From Pseudomonas sp. ICMP22404 (GTDB lineage Bacteria; Pseudomonadota; Gammaproteobacteria; Pseudomonadales; Pseudomonadaceae): DNA of 35,644 bases. This document shows, piece by piece, positions 15,083 to 23,640 of the stretch. The notes under the pieces were generated by a model. The model was given only the letters and a program-made list of their open reading frames with translations. It was not told the DNA's origin and did no database searches. Position 1 is the stretch's first letter. Every line of letters starts with the position of its first letter. A program made the translations under genes and the position numbers. The DNA is taken from assembly GCF_006227205.1 (NCBI RefSeq), contig NZ_VCNG01000027.1, forward strand, positions 1 to 35,644, written 5' to 3'.

Positions 15083-17374
15083 ATGAAGAAGCTGTGTTTG
15101 CTGGGCCTGTTTGTCAGTCTGGCCAGTCAATCCGTATTAGCCGACAACCTGCCAGCCCCCATAGAGAACAAGGACGCTTTCATCAGTAACCTGATGAAAC
15201 AAATGACCCTCGAGGAAAAGATCGGCCAGTTGCGCCTGATCAGCATCGGCCCGGAAATGCCCCGGGAGATGATCCGCAAGGAAATCGCCTCCGGTAACAT
15301 CGGCGGCACGTTCAACTCCATTACCCGCGCCGAAAACCGTCCGATGCAGGACGCGGCCATGCGCAGCCGGCTGAAGATCCCGATGTTCTTCGCCTATGAC
15401 GTGATCCACGGCCACCGCACCATTTTCCCGATTCCCCTGGCACTGGCTTCGAGCTGGGACATGGACGCCATCTACCACTCCGGCCGCATCGCTGCCCAGG
15501 AAGCTGCGGCCGACAGCCTGGACATCACCTTCGCGCCGATGGTCGACATTTCCCGTGACCCGCGCTGGGGCCGGACCTCCGAAGGCTTTGGCGAAGACAC
15601 CTACCTGGTGTCGCGCATTGCCGGGGTGATGGTCAAGGCGTTCCAGGGCAGCGGCGCCAACGCGGCCGACAGCATCATGGCCAGCGTCAAGCACTTTGCC
15701 CTGTACGGCGCCGTTGAAGGCGGCCGGGACTACAACACCGTGGACATGAGCCCGGTGAAAATGTACCAGGACTACCTGCCACCCTATCGCGCCGCCATCG
15801 ATGCCGGTGCCGGCGGGGTGATGGTGGCGTTGAACTCCATCAACGGCGTACCGGCCACGGCCAACACCTGGCTGATGAACGATCTGCTGCGCAAGGAATG
15901 GGGCTTCAAGGGCCTGGCCGTCAGCGATCATGGCGCCATCTTCGAACTGATCAAGCACGGCGTCGCCCGGGATGGTCGAGAAGCGGCGAAGCTGGCGATC
16001 AAGGCCGGCATCGACATGAGCATGAACGACTCGCTGTATGGCAAGGAATTGCCGGGGCTGCTCAAGTCCGGCGAGATCGAGCAGAGCGACATCGACAACG
16101 CCGTGCGTGAAGTGCTTGTCGCCAAATACGACATGGGCCTGTTCAAGGACCCGTACCTGCGTATCGGCAAGGCCGAGGATGACCCGGCCGACACCTACGC
16201 CGAAAGCCGACTGCACCGCAGCGATGCCCGCGACGTGGCACGCCGCAGCATGGTCCTGCTGGAAAACCGCAACCAGACCCTGCCCCTGAAGAAGAACGCG
16301 AAAATCGCCCTGGTCGGCCCGCTGGCCAAGGCACCGATCGACATGATGGGCAGTTGGGCCGCCGCCGGTCGTCCTGCGCAGTCGGTCACCCTGTTCGATG
16401 GCATGAGCCGTGCCCTTGGTGGTGACGCCAAGTTCATCTATGCCCGTGGCGCCAACATCACCAGCGACAAGAAGGTGCTCGACTACCTGAACTTCCTCAA
16501 CTTCGACGCCCCGGAAGTGGTGGACGATCCACGCCCGGCCCAGGTGCTGATCGACGAAGCGGTAAAAGCCGCCAAGGACGCCGATGTGGTGGTGGCCGCC
16601 GTGGGGGAATCCCGCGGCATGTCCCACGAGTCTTCGAGCCGCACCGATCTGAACATCCCCGCCAGCCAGCGCGAGCTGATCAAGGCCCTGAAGGCCACCG
16701 GCAAGCCGCTGGTGCTGGTACTGATGAACGGCCGTCCGCTGTCGTTGCTGGAAGAAAAGCAGCAGGCCGATGCGATCCTGGAAACCTGGTTCACCGGCAC
16801 CGAAGGCGGCAACGCCATCGCCGACGTGCTGTTCGGCGACTACAACCCGTCGGGCAAACTGCCGATCAGCTTCCCACGCTCGGTGGGTCAGATTCCGACC
16901 TACTACAACCACCTGAGCATTGGCCGTCCGTTCACCCCGGGCAAGCCAGGCAACTACACCTCACAGTACTTCGATGACACCACCGGCCCGCTGTACCCGT
17001 TCGGCTACGGCCTGAGCTACACCGAGTTCAGTCTGTCGGACATGGCCCTGTCCTCCACCACGCTGAACAAGACCGGCAAGCTCGACGCCAGCGTGACCGT
17101 GGAGAACACCGGCAAGCGTGACGGCGAAACCGTGGTGCAGCTGTACATCCAGGACGTGACCGGCTCGATCATCCGCCCGGTGAAGGAACTGAAGAACTTC
17201 CAGAAGGTGATGCTCAAGGCCGGCGAGAAGAAGGTCATTCACTTCACCATCAGCGAAGACGACCTGAAGTTCTACAACGCCCAGCTCAAGTACGCTGCCG
17301 AGCCAGGCAAATTCAACGTGCAGATCGGCCTGGACTCCCAGGATGTGAAACAGCAGAGTTTTGAGTTGCTCTGA
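15083..17374 (+). CDS. bglX: Periplasmic beta-glucosidase, GH3
   Basis: A 763-residue glycoside hydrolase family 3 enzyme with a signal peptide (LCLLGLFVSLASQSVLA, cleavage near 21). The N-terminal barrel holds DVIHGHRTIFPIPLALASSWD, DISRDPRWGRTSEGFGEDTYL and KHFALYGAVEGGRDYN. The nucleophile is Asp282 in LAVSDHGAI. The alpha/beta sandwich includes GESRGMSHESSSRTDL and ETWFTGTEGGNAIADVLFGDYNPSGKLPIS. A fibronectin-III-like domain ends the protein from about 660. Length, order and motifs match BglX, which removes terminal glucose from beta-glucosides and oligosaccharides in the periplasm. It is divergent from the lemA operon and ends in a REPIN. No sugar regulator or transporter lies beside it. 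Confidence 0.95.
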   Translation: MKKLCLLGLFVSLASQSVLADNLPAPIENKDAFISNLMKQMTLEEKIGQLRLISIGPEMPREMIRKEIASGNIGGTFNSITRAENRPMQDAAMRSRLKIPMFFAYDVIHGHRTIFPIPLALASSWDMDAIYHSGRIAAQEAAADSLDITFAPMVDISRDPRWGRTSEGFGEDTYLVSRIAGVMVKAFQGSGANAADSIMASVKHFALYGAVEGGRDYNTVDMSPVKMYQDYLPPYRAAIDAGAGGVMVALNSINGVPATANTWLMNDLLRKEWGFKGLAVSDHGAIFELIKHGVARDGREAAKLAIKAGIDMSMNDSLYGKELPGLLKSGEIEQSDIDNAVREVLVAKYDMGLFKDPYLRIGKAEDDPADTYAESRLHRSDARDVARRSMVLLENRNQTLPLKKNAKIALVGPLAKAPIDMMGSWAAAGRPAQSVTLFDGMSRALGGDAKFIYARGANITSDKKVLDYLNFLNFDAPEVVDDPRPAQVLIDEAVKAAKDADVVVAAVGESRGMSHESSSRTDLNIPASQRELIKALKATGKPLVLVLMNGRPLSLLEEKQQADAILETWFTGTEGGNAIADVLFGDYNPSGKLPISFPRSVGQIPTYYNHLSIGRPFTPGKPGNYTSQYFDDTTGPLYPFGYGLSYTEFSLSDMALSSTTLNKTGKLDASVTVENTGKRDGETVVQLYIQDVTGSIIRPVKELKNFQKVMLKAGEKKVIHFTISEDDLKFYNAQLKYAAEPGKFNVQIGLDSQDVKQQSFELL

Positions 17375-17395
17375 CTCCAGAGCGACATGACTCCC

Positions 17396-17487
17396 CTGTG
17401 GGAGCGAGCCTGCTCGCGATAGCGGTATGTCAGCCAACTGAGTGGTTGACTGATTCACCGCTATCGCGAGCAGGCTCGCTCCCACAG
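17396..17487. repeat. REPIN (family 1)
   Basis: CTGTGGGAGCGAGCCTGCTC with GCGATAGCGGT is followed by a perfect inverted copy, ACCGCTATCGC then GAGCAGGCTCGCTCCCACAG, with a spacer of about 28 bases. It lies between the convergent bglX and cardiolipin-synthase genes. Confidence 0.92.
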
Positions 17488-17506
17488 TTGTTTATGGGTG
17501 TCTGGA

Positions 17507-18664
17507 TCAGCCCCGCCGATCCAGCAGATTCACCACCAACCGATCCACCAGCCCCCACAACCGCTGCTTGAAGCGCTTCCACAATGGCCGGCGCTGCCAG
17601 GCGTCGAGGCTGACTTGCAGGCTTTGGCTGAAGTCCTGCTCGAAGCTCGCCGCCACTGCACGGCTGAGCCCGGAATCCAGGGCTTCGAGGTTCGCTTCCA
17701 GGTTGAAGCGCAGGTTCCAGTGGTCGAAGTTGCAGGAACCGATGCTGACCCAGTCGTCCACCAGCACCATCTTCAGATGCAGGAAACACGGCTGGTACTC
17801 GAAGATTTTCACACCGGCCTTGAGCAGGCGCGGGTAGTAGCGGTGCCCGGCGTAACGCACGGACGGGTGATCGGTGCGCGGGCCGGTGAGCAACAGGCGC
17901 ACGTCGATGCCCCGGGCGGCGGCCTTGCGCAAGGAGCGGCGCACGTTCCAGGTCGGCAGGAAGTATGGCGTCGCCATCCAGATCCGTTTCTGGCCGCTGT
18001 TCAAGGCCCGGGACAGCGATTGCAGGATATCGCGGTGCTGGCGGGCGTCGGCATACGCGACCCGGCCCATGCCCTCGCCCGCCGGTGGCACCCGGGGCAG
18101 ACGCGGCAGGCCGAAGTTGGAAGCGGGCTTCCAGGCCCGGCGATGGCGGTTGGCGAGCCACTGGCGATCGAACAGCAGTTGCCAGTCCAGCACCAGCGGG
18201 CCGACGATTTCCACCATTACTTCGTGCCATTCGCTGCGATCGTCGAGGGGGTTCCAGAACTCATCGGTCACCCCGGTACCGCCGACCACGGCCAGACGCT
18301 GGTCCACCAACAACAGCTTGCGGTGGTCGCGATAGAAATTACGCACCCAGCGACGCCAGCTCAGGCGGTTGTAGAAACGCAGTTCCACACCGGCCTCGAT
18401 CAGGCGGTTACGCAAGCTCAGGGTAAACGCCAGGCTGCCGTAATCATCGAACAGGCAACGCACCCGCACACCGCGCTCGGCAGCCTGGACCAGGGCCTGG
18501 ACCATCGCTTCGGCGCAGGCGCCAGCCTCCACCAGATACAGCTCCAGTTCGACTTGCTCCTGGGCACGAGCGATCTCCACGAGCATGCGTGGGAAGAACT
18601 GCGGGCCGTCGATCAACAGCTCGAACCGATTGCCTTCACGCCATGGAAAGACCGGGCCGCTCAT
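17507..18664 (-). CDS. clsB: Cardiolipin synthase B-like phospholipase D family protein
   Basis: A 385-residue protein with two HKD motifs. The first is HRKLLLVD (His114, Lys116, Asp121) followed by VGGTGV; the second is HLKMVLVD near residue 300 followed by SIGSCNFD. The N-terminal FELLIDGPQFFPRMLVEIARAQ is typical of ClsB. There are no N-terminal membrane helices, which separates it from ClsA. ClsB-type enzymes make cardiolipin from phosphatidylglycerol, in E. coli also from PE. The start follows the yceI stop by a single base, so the two are translationally coupled. The C-terminus has an amphipathic basic stretch (RRPLWKRFKQRLWGLVDRLV), possibly membrane-binding. Confidence 0.9.
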   Translation of the reverse strand: MSGPVFPWREGNRFELLIDGPQFFPRMLVEIARAQEQVELELYLVEAGACAEAMVQALVQAAERGVRVRCLFDDYGSLAFTLSLRNRLIEAGVELRFYNRLSWRRWVRNFYRDHRKLLLVDQRLAVVGGTGVTDEFWNPLDDRSEWHEVMVEIVGPLVLDWQLLFDRQWLANRHRRAWKPASNFGLPRLPRVPPAGEGMGRVAYADARQHRDILQSLSRALNSGQKRIWMATPYFLPTWNVRRSLRKAAARGIDVRLLLTGPRTDHPSVRYAGHRYYPRLLKAGVKIFEYQPCFLHLKMVLVDDWVSIGSCNFDHWNLRFNLEANLEALDSGLSRAVAASFEQDFSQSLQVSLDAWQRRPLWKRFKQRLWGLVDRLVVNLLDRRG

Positions 18665-18665
18665 G

Positions 18666-19256
18666 TCAGCGCGCCGTGAAGATCAGTACCGCATTCACCG
18701 GCACCGAAAGGCTGATGGCCGACAACCCGGCCATTTTCCGCAACATCTCCAGCCCCGGCGCCAGGTCGAAGTCCGCCGCGTTGAGCACCACCGGCTCCAG
18801 GGTCACCACCTGGAAGCGGTGTTCATCCAACCGCGTCGCCAGGAGTTCGACGTTGTATTCGTGTTGCTTGCCGTGCAAATCCACGGTCAGCGGCAGGCGC
18901 AGTTCCAGCTGTGCACCATTGGCCAGGTCCTGGATCGGCGACAGGTCGATCTGCGCAGTGACGATGGCTTCGCCGAACTGCTTGATGTCGAACAGTTCGG
19001 CGCGCATGCGCTCGTCCCGCAAGGGAATGCCACTGTTGATCGATTCCAGCTCCACTTCCAGTCGCGCCAGCCCCTTGGGCTGGACCTGGCCATGCAGCAC
19101 CAGGAAGCGCTGGACCTCGGAAACATTGCCGTTCTTGCTGCTGATAAACGACAACCGTGACGACTCGCCGTCCAGGTACCAGTCGGCCCGGGCGGGCAGC
19201 ACAGCACCGGCCAGCAGCAAGGTCGCGACAGCGACGCAAAGAAACCGCTTGAACAT
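18666..19256 (-). CDS. YceI family periplasmic lipid-binding protein
   Basis: A 196-residue protein with a signal peptide (FLCVAVATLLLAGAVLPARA). The mature part is the YceI beta-barrel: DGESSRLSFISSKNGNVSEVQRF, then LEVELESINSGIPLRDERMRAELFDIKQFGEAIVTAQIDL, and the ending VLNAADFDL. YceI-fold proteins bind isoprenoid or other lipids in the barrel. Coupling with clsB (1-base gap) suggests a shared envelope-lipid role. The ATG at 19254-19256 is chosen because it gives the signal peptide; the ribosome-binding site there is weak (CCGAG). Confidence in the family is high, in the ligand low. Confidence 0.92.
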   Translation of the reverse strand: MFKRFLCVAVATLLLAGAVLPARADWYLDGESSRLSFISSKNGNVSEVQRFLVLHGQVQPKGLARLEVELESINSGIPLRDERMRAELFDIKQFGEAIVTAQIDLSPIQDLANGAQLELRLPLTVDLHGKQHEYNVELLATRLDEHRFQVVTLEPVVLNAADFDLAPGLEMLRKMAGLSAISLSVPVNAVLIFTAR

Positions 19257-19351
19257 ACACACTCGGAGGGCAGATAAACCTGTGGCGAACCTTAACCGGG
19301 CCGAGGGCGCTTGCAAACTGTCTCTTTAACCAATCGCCCGGCCAGCAGACT

Positions 19352-19485
19352 CCTTGTGGCGAGGGGATTTATCCCCGCCGGGTTGCGAAGCAACCCCAGG
19401 ATCCATCAGCCACTGCGATGAATCAGGCAGGACGCAAGGGGGGTTGCCTCGCAACCCAGCGGGGATAAATCCCCTCCCCACAAGG
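19352..19485. repeat. Paired REP, family 2
   Basis: CCTTGTGGCGAGGGGATTTA and onward CCCCGCCGGGTTGCGAAGCAACCCC is mirrored at the right by GGGTTGCCTCGCAACCCAGC and GGGGATAAATCCCCTCCCCA. The inner GGTTGCGAAGCAACC hairpins differ from the GTGCGTAGC seen at 9961, so the inner parts vary while the outer arms are kept. It lies just upstream of yceI. Confidence 0.85.
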
Positions 19486-19502
19486 TTCGCGTCGATCCAG
19501 GC

Positions 19503-19814
19503 TCATGGCTCCAATCGACACCCCTGCCGCTCCCCCAACCACCGCGCGCTGTTGCTGCGCCCCAGCCCGGAGACCGTCACGCGTTTCGCTTCAGGGGTTT
19601 CGAGAAAACCGCTGATGGGCACCGACTGTTTCACGTAGCCGCGGCAATAGTCGGCCGGTTGCCGCATCACGTAGCGACACGAGCAATATTCCTTGGCGGT
19701 GTAGGCGCTGATGATGTCGGGGAACGCCCGCAGCGCCACCCGATCGATCCAGATCCAACTGAACAGCGCGATGAGCAGCGCCACCATCGAGGTCAGCCAT
19801 GGTCTACGCCTCAT
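19503..19814 (-). CDS. Small Cys-rich membrane-anchored protein, unrecognised
   Basis: A 103-residue protein with one N-terminal membrane helix or uncleaved signal (LTSMVALLIALFSWIWI). An exported part follows with EYCSCRYVMRQPADYCRGYVKQSVP and a C-terminal GERQGCRLEP, giving four cysteines, probably two disulfides in the periplasm. I do not recognise a family. Its ATG overlaps the TGA of the serine hydrolase by 4 bases (ATGA), so it is translationally coupled and likely works with that enzyme. Codon use is the same as its neighbours. A role as partner, anchor or inhibitor of the hydrolase is inference only. Confidence 0.75.
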   Translation of the reverse strand: MRRRPWLTSMVALLIALFSWIWIDRVALRAFPDIISAYTAKEYCSCRYVMRQPADYCRGYVKQSVPISGFLETPEAKRVTVSGLGRSNSARWLGERQGCRLEP

Positions 19815-20905
19815 GGTTGCACCGCCCCGGCGAACGCCGCTATGACGCGCTTGAGCAATTCGTTATGGCGATAGCTGCCATCGCGGTCGTCACCGTATCG
19901 CACGATGACCAGCCGGGCGCTGGGGATGACATACAGCGCCTGCCCCCAATGCCCAAGCGCGGCGTAGGTATCCGGTGGCGCGTCGGGCCAGGGATGGAGG
20001 GTGGGATCGGCGGCGCGGTTGAGCCACCAATGTCCGCCGGGCACGGCCTCGTCCTGGCCGGCCTGGAAGCGAGCGAAGGGGGCGCGATTGAACGCCACCC
20101 AATCCTTGGGAATCAGTTGCCGCTCGCCCCAACGGCCATCACGCTGCATCAGCAAGCCGACACGGGCCAGGTCGCGGGCGGTGAGGTAGGCGTAGGACGA
20201 ACCGACAAAGGTGCCGCTGACATCGGTTTCCCACACAGCATGGCGGATGCCCAGCGGGTCGAACAACGCCGTCCAGGGATAATCGGGATATCGCGCCGGG
20301 CCGACGATATGTTTCAGGGCCGCCGCCAACAGGTTGCTGTCGCCGCTGGAATAACGGAACGACTCCCCCGGTGGACTGTAGCGTTCATGTTGCGCGGTGA
20401 ACGCCGCCATGTCGCGGCGTCCCCGGGTATAGAGCATCGCCACCACCGAGGAATGCAACGGTGCGTATTCGTAGTCTTCCTGCCAGTCCAGGCCCGAGGC
20501 CCAGTGGAAAAGATCGGCCAGGGTCAGGTCCGGCGAGTGGCCCAACGCGGGGTAATACCGAGCCACCGAATCCGTCAGGGCAAACCGCTGTTCACCGTAG
20601 GCCACGCCGAATACCGTCGCCATCAGGCTTTTGCTGATGGACCAGGTCAGGTGCGGGGTGTCTGCGCGGGTGGGGCCGGCGTAGCGTTCATAGACCAGGC
20701 GACCGTCCTGGATCACCAGCAGCGCGTCAGTGCGAATGCCTTGGCGGGTGGCGTCGTCGCGCAGCGGAAAAGCATACTGCTCAAGGGCTTCGAGGGCCGA
20801 GCCGACGGGCGTCGGACCGGTCGACCATTGCTCGCCGGGCCAGTCTTCGGCGTGGACGTTCAGGTTGAACAGCAGAATCGGAATCAGGAACCAGCCTTTG
20901 CACAT
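19811..20905 (-). CDS. Serine hydrolase, beta-lactamase/class C PBP family
   Basis: A 364-residue exported protein (signal FLIPILLFNLNVHA). It has the three active-site elements of the class C beta-lactamase-like family: SISK at 89-92 (Ser89, Lys92), Tyr185 in RYSSGDSN, and HWG at 319-321. Spacing is normal, so it should be active. The family includes esterases, D-aminopeptidases and 6-aminohexanoate-dimer-hydrolase-like proteins. The sequence WASGLDWQEDYEYAPLHSSVVAMLY is like the last group. It is first in a two-gene unit with the small Cys-rich protein. Substrate unknown; true beta-lactam resistance is unlikely. Confidence 0.9.
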   Translation of the reverse strand: MCKGWFLIPILLFNLNVHAEDWPGEQWSTGPTPVGSALEALEQYAFPLRDDATRQGIRTDALLVIQDGRLVYERYAGPTRADTPHLTWSISKSLMATVFGVAYGEQRFALTDSVARYYPALGHSPDLTLADLFHWASGLDWQEDYEYAPLHSSVVAMLYTRGRRDMAAFTAQHERYSPPGESFRYSSGDSNLLAAALKHIVGPARYPDYPWTALFDPLGIRHAVWETDVSGTFVGSSYAYLTARDLARVGLLMQRDGRWGERQLIPKDWVAFNRAPFARFQAGQDEAVPGGHWWLNRAADPTLHPWPDAPPDTYAALGHWGQALYVIPSARLVIVRYGDDRDGSYRHNELLKRVIAAFAGAVQP

Positions 20906-20964
20906 GCGGTGGGGCTCGGAGGATTGAACCTGTCGAGCTTAGTCGAGATTGATGACGGTTTCAG

Positions 20965-21073
20965 GATCGTTCCCACGCTCCTGCGTGGGAATGACGCAAC
21001 GGACGCTCCGCGTTCGGCTCTGGGGACGCGGAGCGTCCCGGGCTGCATTCCCACGCGGAGCGTGGGAACGATC
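20965..21073. repeat. Palindromic repeat, family 3
   Basis: GATCGTTCCCACGCTCCTGC with GTGGGAATG stands opposite CATTCCCACGCGGAGCGTGG with GAACGATC. In the middle, GGACGCTCCGCG mirrors CGCGGAGCGTCC. This is a multi-hairpin intergenic repeat, distinct from the two GTGGGAGC/GTGGCGAG families. It separates the serine hydrolase and olsB promoters. Confidence 0.8.
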
Positions 21074-21230
21074 AACAGGGGGATCCTTGAGGGCTGTCAT
21101 ATAAGCATCACCAAAGCTTCATGGCGATGACACCGGGGCTACATAGCCTGACTTTGCACAACATGGCTGCATAAAGAAAGTCGATTGGCTCAACCCCAAG
21201 ACGGGTACACAGCCCGCACGGAGATTCGCT

Positions 21231-21986
21231 ATGACTCAGATCGCCCGCATCAGCGACACTGGCAATGAACGCCGCCTGCAAGCCGAACGCCTGATCGGCG
21301 CCCAGGCCTTGCAAGAAGCCCAAGCCCTGCGCTTCAACGTCTTCAGCGGCGAGTTCAACGCCAAGCTCAAGGGCGCGGAAATGGGTCTGGACATGGATGA
21401 CTACGATGTTCACTGCGCCCACATCGGCGTACGCGACCTGAACACCGGGCGCCTCGTGGCGACCACCCGCCTGCTCGACCACCAGGCCGCCAGCAGCCTG
21501 GGCCGTTTTTATAGTGAAGAAGAATTCAACCTCCACGGCCTGATCCAGCTCAAGGGCCCGATCCTGGAAATCGGCCGTACCTGCGTCGACCCGGCCTACC
21601 GCAACGGCGGCACCATTGCGGTGCTCTGGGGTGAACTGGCCGAAGTCCTGAACGAAGGCGGCTACAGCTACCTGATGGGGTGCGCGAGCATTCCGATGCA
21701 GGACGGTGGCATCCAGGCCCAGGCGATCATGCAACGCCTGCGTGAGCGCTACCTGTGCACCGACCACCTTCAAGCCGTACCCAAAAAACCGTTGCCGGCC
21801 CTCGACGTACCGTCCAACGTGATCGCCGAAATGCCGCCGCTGCTCAAGGCCTACATGCGCCTGGGCGCAAAAATCTGCGGCGAGCCGTGCTGGGACGAAG
21901 ACTTCCAGGTGGCCGACGTGTTTATCCTGCTCAAGCGCGACGACCTCTGCCCACGCTACGCCCGCCACTTCAAGGCAGCGGTCTGA
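21231..21986 (+). CDS. olsB: L-ornithine N-alpha-acyltransferase
   Basis: A 251-residue GNAT-fold acyltransferase. Characteristic sequence: EAQALRFNVFSGEF near residue 40, LVATTRLLDHQAA, LEIGRTCVDPAYRNGGTIAVLWGELAE (about 110-138) and LMGCASIPMQDGG. These match OlsB, which attaches a 3-hydroxyacyl group from acyl-ACP to ornithine, the first step of ornithine-lipid synthesis. Its TGA overlaps the olsA ATG by one base (TGATG), giving the standard olsBA pair of Pseudomonas. Such lipids replace phospholipids when phosphate is low; a PhoB box was not evident to me upstream, but the region is filled by a repeat. Confidence 0.92.
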   Translation: MTQIARISDTGNERRLQAERLIGAQALQEAQALRFNVFSGEFNAKLKGAEMGLDMDDYDVHCAHIGVRDLNTGRLVATTRLLDHQAASSLGRFYSEEEFNLHGLIQLKGPILEIGRTCVDPAYRNGGTIAVLWGELAEVLNEGGYSYLMGCASIPMQDGGIQAQAIMQRLRERYLCTDHLQAVPKKPLPALDVPSNVIAEMPPLLKAYMRLGAKICGEPCWDEDFQVADVFILLKRDDLCPRYARHFKAAV

Positions 21987-22777
21987 TGAGCCGGTTACGG
22001 GTGTACGCGCGTATCGCGCGAGTGCTGCTGGTGGTGGCGCTGGGCCTGACGATGGCCACCGTGTTCGGACTGTTCGAGCGCCTGGGGCTTGCCAACTCCA
22101 TGATGCGTCGTCAGCGCTGGTCGCGATTTTTCATGGCGCGCCTGAGTAACGCGCTGCCCTTTTCCGTGACTGTCCACGGTCAATTGCCACAACGGCCGAT
22201 GTTGTGGGTCAGTAATCACGTGTCCTGGACCGATATTCCGCTGCTGGGCATGCTCACCCCACTGTCGTTCCTGTCCAAGGCCGAAGTGCGCACCTGGCCG
22301 GTGGCCGGTTGGCTGGCGGCCAAGGCCGGCAGCCTGTTTATCCGGCGCGGCTCGGGTGACAGTCAGTTGATCCGCAAGCAGATGAGTCGTCATCTGGAAC
22401 AGGCTCATCCGCTTCTGATGTTCCCGGAAGGCACCACCACCGACGGCCGTTCGTTGCGCACTTTCCACGGTCGCCTGCTGTCGGCGGCCATCGATGCCGA
22501 CGTAGCGTTGCAGCCCGTGGCGATCCGTTACCTGCGCAACGGCGAGCCTGATTCGCTGGCGCCGTTCATTGGCGATGACGACTTGTTGTCGCACCTGATG
22601 CGCTTGTTCAGCAACGACTTGGGTGATGTGCACATCCACCTGTTGCAGCCCATCGCCTGTCACGGCCAGGAACGTGCAGCCCTGGCCTTCCAGGCGCAGC
22701 AGGCAGTGCACAAGGCCTTGTTCGGTGTGGTTCCCGAGAAGCAACAGGCGCCGATGCGCCCGGCCATTGCGGCTTGA
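21986..22777 (+). CDS. olsA: Lyso-ornithine lipid O-acyltransferase
   Basis: A 263-residue PlsC-like acyltransferase. One N-terminal membrane helix (ARVLLVVALGLTMATVFGLF), the catalytic NHVSWTD (His78, Asp83), FIRRGSG near 117, and the substrate-binding FPEGTTTDG near 148. This is the second enzyme of ornithine-lipid synthesis, adding the ester-linked acyl chain to lyso-ornithine lipid; it can overlap with PlsC activity in some bacteria. The ATG lies inside the olsB stop (TGATG), which fixes the start and shows coupling. An apparently longer frame upstream lies out of frame within olsB. Confidence 0.92.
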   Translation: MSRLRVYARIARVLLVVALGLTMATVFGLFERLGLANSMMRRQRWSRFFMARLSNALPFSVTVHGQLPQRPMLWVSNHVSWTDIPLLGMLTPLSFLSKAEVRTWPVAGWLAAKAGSLFIRRGSGDSQLIRKQMSRHLEQAHPLLMFPEGTTTDGRSLRTFHGRLLSAAIDADVALQPVAIRYLRNGEPDSLAPFIGDDDLLSHLMRLFSNDLGDVHIHLLQPIACHGQERAALAFQAQQAVHKALFGVVPEKQQAPMRPAIAA

Positions 22778-22800
22778 TCCAAACCTTTGCGCAATCCCTT

Positions 22801-22889
22801 GTGGGAGCGAGCCTGCTCGCGATAGCGGTCTGACATCCAATAGCGATATTGACTGTTACACCGCTATCGCGAGCAGGCTCGCTCCCACA
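22801..22889. repeat. REPIN (family 1)
   Basis: GTGGGAGCGAGCCTGCTCGC with GATAGCGGT is mirrored by ACCGCTATCGC and GAGCAGGCTCGCTCCCAC. Nearly identical to the element at 17396 except for the spacer. It lies between the convergent olsA and acpH genes, ending 2 bases from the acpH stop. Confidence 0.92.
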
Positions 22890-22890
22890 T

Positions 22891-23475
22891 TTAGATCTGC
22901 GGCGTGGCGGGGTTTGTCGCAAACGCTTGAAGCTGCGGATAGAACAAGCGGAAATCCTCGCTCAACGGCTCATAGAGCCGGATCAACTCCTCCATCGCGC
23001 CCGCCAGTTCCTCCGGTCGGGACAGGCGTCGGGAAATGCCCCGCAATACCTGCCCGAGCACCTCGAATTCCTGGTAGGACCCCAGCCAGTCATCCGCGGC
23101 CATGTAGGGCGCGATGTGCGCAAGGCGTCCCGGTAACTGCGGTTCGTCGGCCAACACCCGGTACACCCGGGAAGTGAAGTCCGCCAGAGCCCCGTCGCCA
23201 TAAAAAGCCCAATCCCGGGCCAGGCAATGGTCGAAAAACACGTCCAGTACGATACCGGCGTAACGCCGCCGCACCGTGGAAAAACGCGACAACGCAGTAT
23301 CCACCAGCGGGTGTCGGTCGGTGTACTGGTCGATGCGCCGATGCAGGGCAATGCCCGCTTCGATCCGTGGGTCGTAGGTGCCTTGCAGCGGTCCCTTGAC
23401 GAAATCGCCATAGAGACTGCCGAGCAGTTGTTCCCGGCCGGTGCCGCCGAGGTGCAGGTGCGCGAGATAGTTCAT
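22891..23475 (-). CDS. acpH: ACP phosphodiesterase
   Basis: A 194-residue protein with the full AcpH (ACP_PD) pattern: MNYLAHLHLGG, LLGSLYGDFVKGPL, ALHRRIDQYTDRHP, RRRYAGIVLDVFFDHCLARDW and YMAADDWLGSY. It removes the 4-phosphopantetheine arm from acyl carrier protein and belongs to the HD-like metal hydrolases; the His and Asp pairs above are the likely Mn ligands. The ribosome-binding site is weak. It is divergent from the arsR operon, with the likely operators between them. Cotranscription with other genes is not seen. Confidence 0.93.
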   Translation of the reverse strand: MNYLAHLHLGGTGREQLLGSLYGDFVKGPLQGTYDPRIEAGIALHRRIDQYTDRHPLVDTALSRFSTVRRRYAGIVLDVFFDHCLARDWAFYGDGALADFTSRVYRVLADEPQLPGRLAHIAPYMAADDWLGSYQEFEVLGQVLRGISRRLSRPEELAGAMEELIRLYEPLSEDFRLFYPQLQAFATNPATPQI

Positions 23476-23502
23476 GACCGGCAGCTTAGCATCGTCGCGC
23501 CC

Positions 23503-23608
23503 ATATCGTTATAACCCGATATAGCGATTTGTTCGGTATTCAGATCAAATTCATATTGGTATATCGCGAAATAACGATTTAAGGTTCGCTTCATCGCGAT
23601 ATAGCGTT
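23503..23608. promoter_or_regulatory. Repeated dyads upstream of arsR, likely repressor operators
   Basis: Three related dyads with an 8-nt spacer stand in the acpH-arsR gap. ATATCG-N8-CGATAT (23503-23522) is perfect. ATATCG-N8-CGATTT (23561-23580) has one mismatch. ATCG-N8-CGTT (23593-23608) is weaker. Read as direct repeats, the right parts ATAGCGATTT, ATAACGATTT and ATAGCGTTTT end at 23530, 23580 and 23610, i.e. 50 and 30 bases apart, which keeps the same face of the helix. The AT-rich, repeated layout fits ArsR-family autoregulation, but no binding site is known to me. Confidence 0.55.
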
Positions 23609-23640
23609 TTACTCACCTACATCCACTACGAACTGCCCTC

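Noticed and set aside
15137..16912. Long minus-strand reading frame opposite bglX (about 590 codons)
   Set aside because: Antisense to a complete GH3 enzyme; composition is that of a shadow frame.
17396..17487. Repeated palindromes considered as CRISPR repeats
   Set aside because: Units are paired inverted REPs scattered singly over the window, not regularly spaced direct repeats with spacers, and no cas genes are present.
19811..20905. Considered as an AmpC-type resistance beta-lactamase
   Set aside because: It shares the fold motifs, but the YSS and HWG variants and the hydrolase-like sequence fit esterase/amidase-type members, and no ampR is adjacent.
21755..21985. N-terminal extension of olsA
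   Set aside because: It lies out of frame inside olsB; the TGATG junction gives a natural coupled start.
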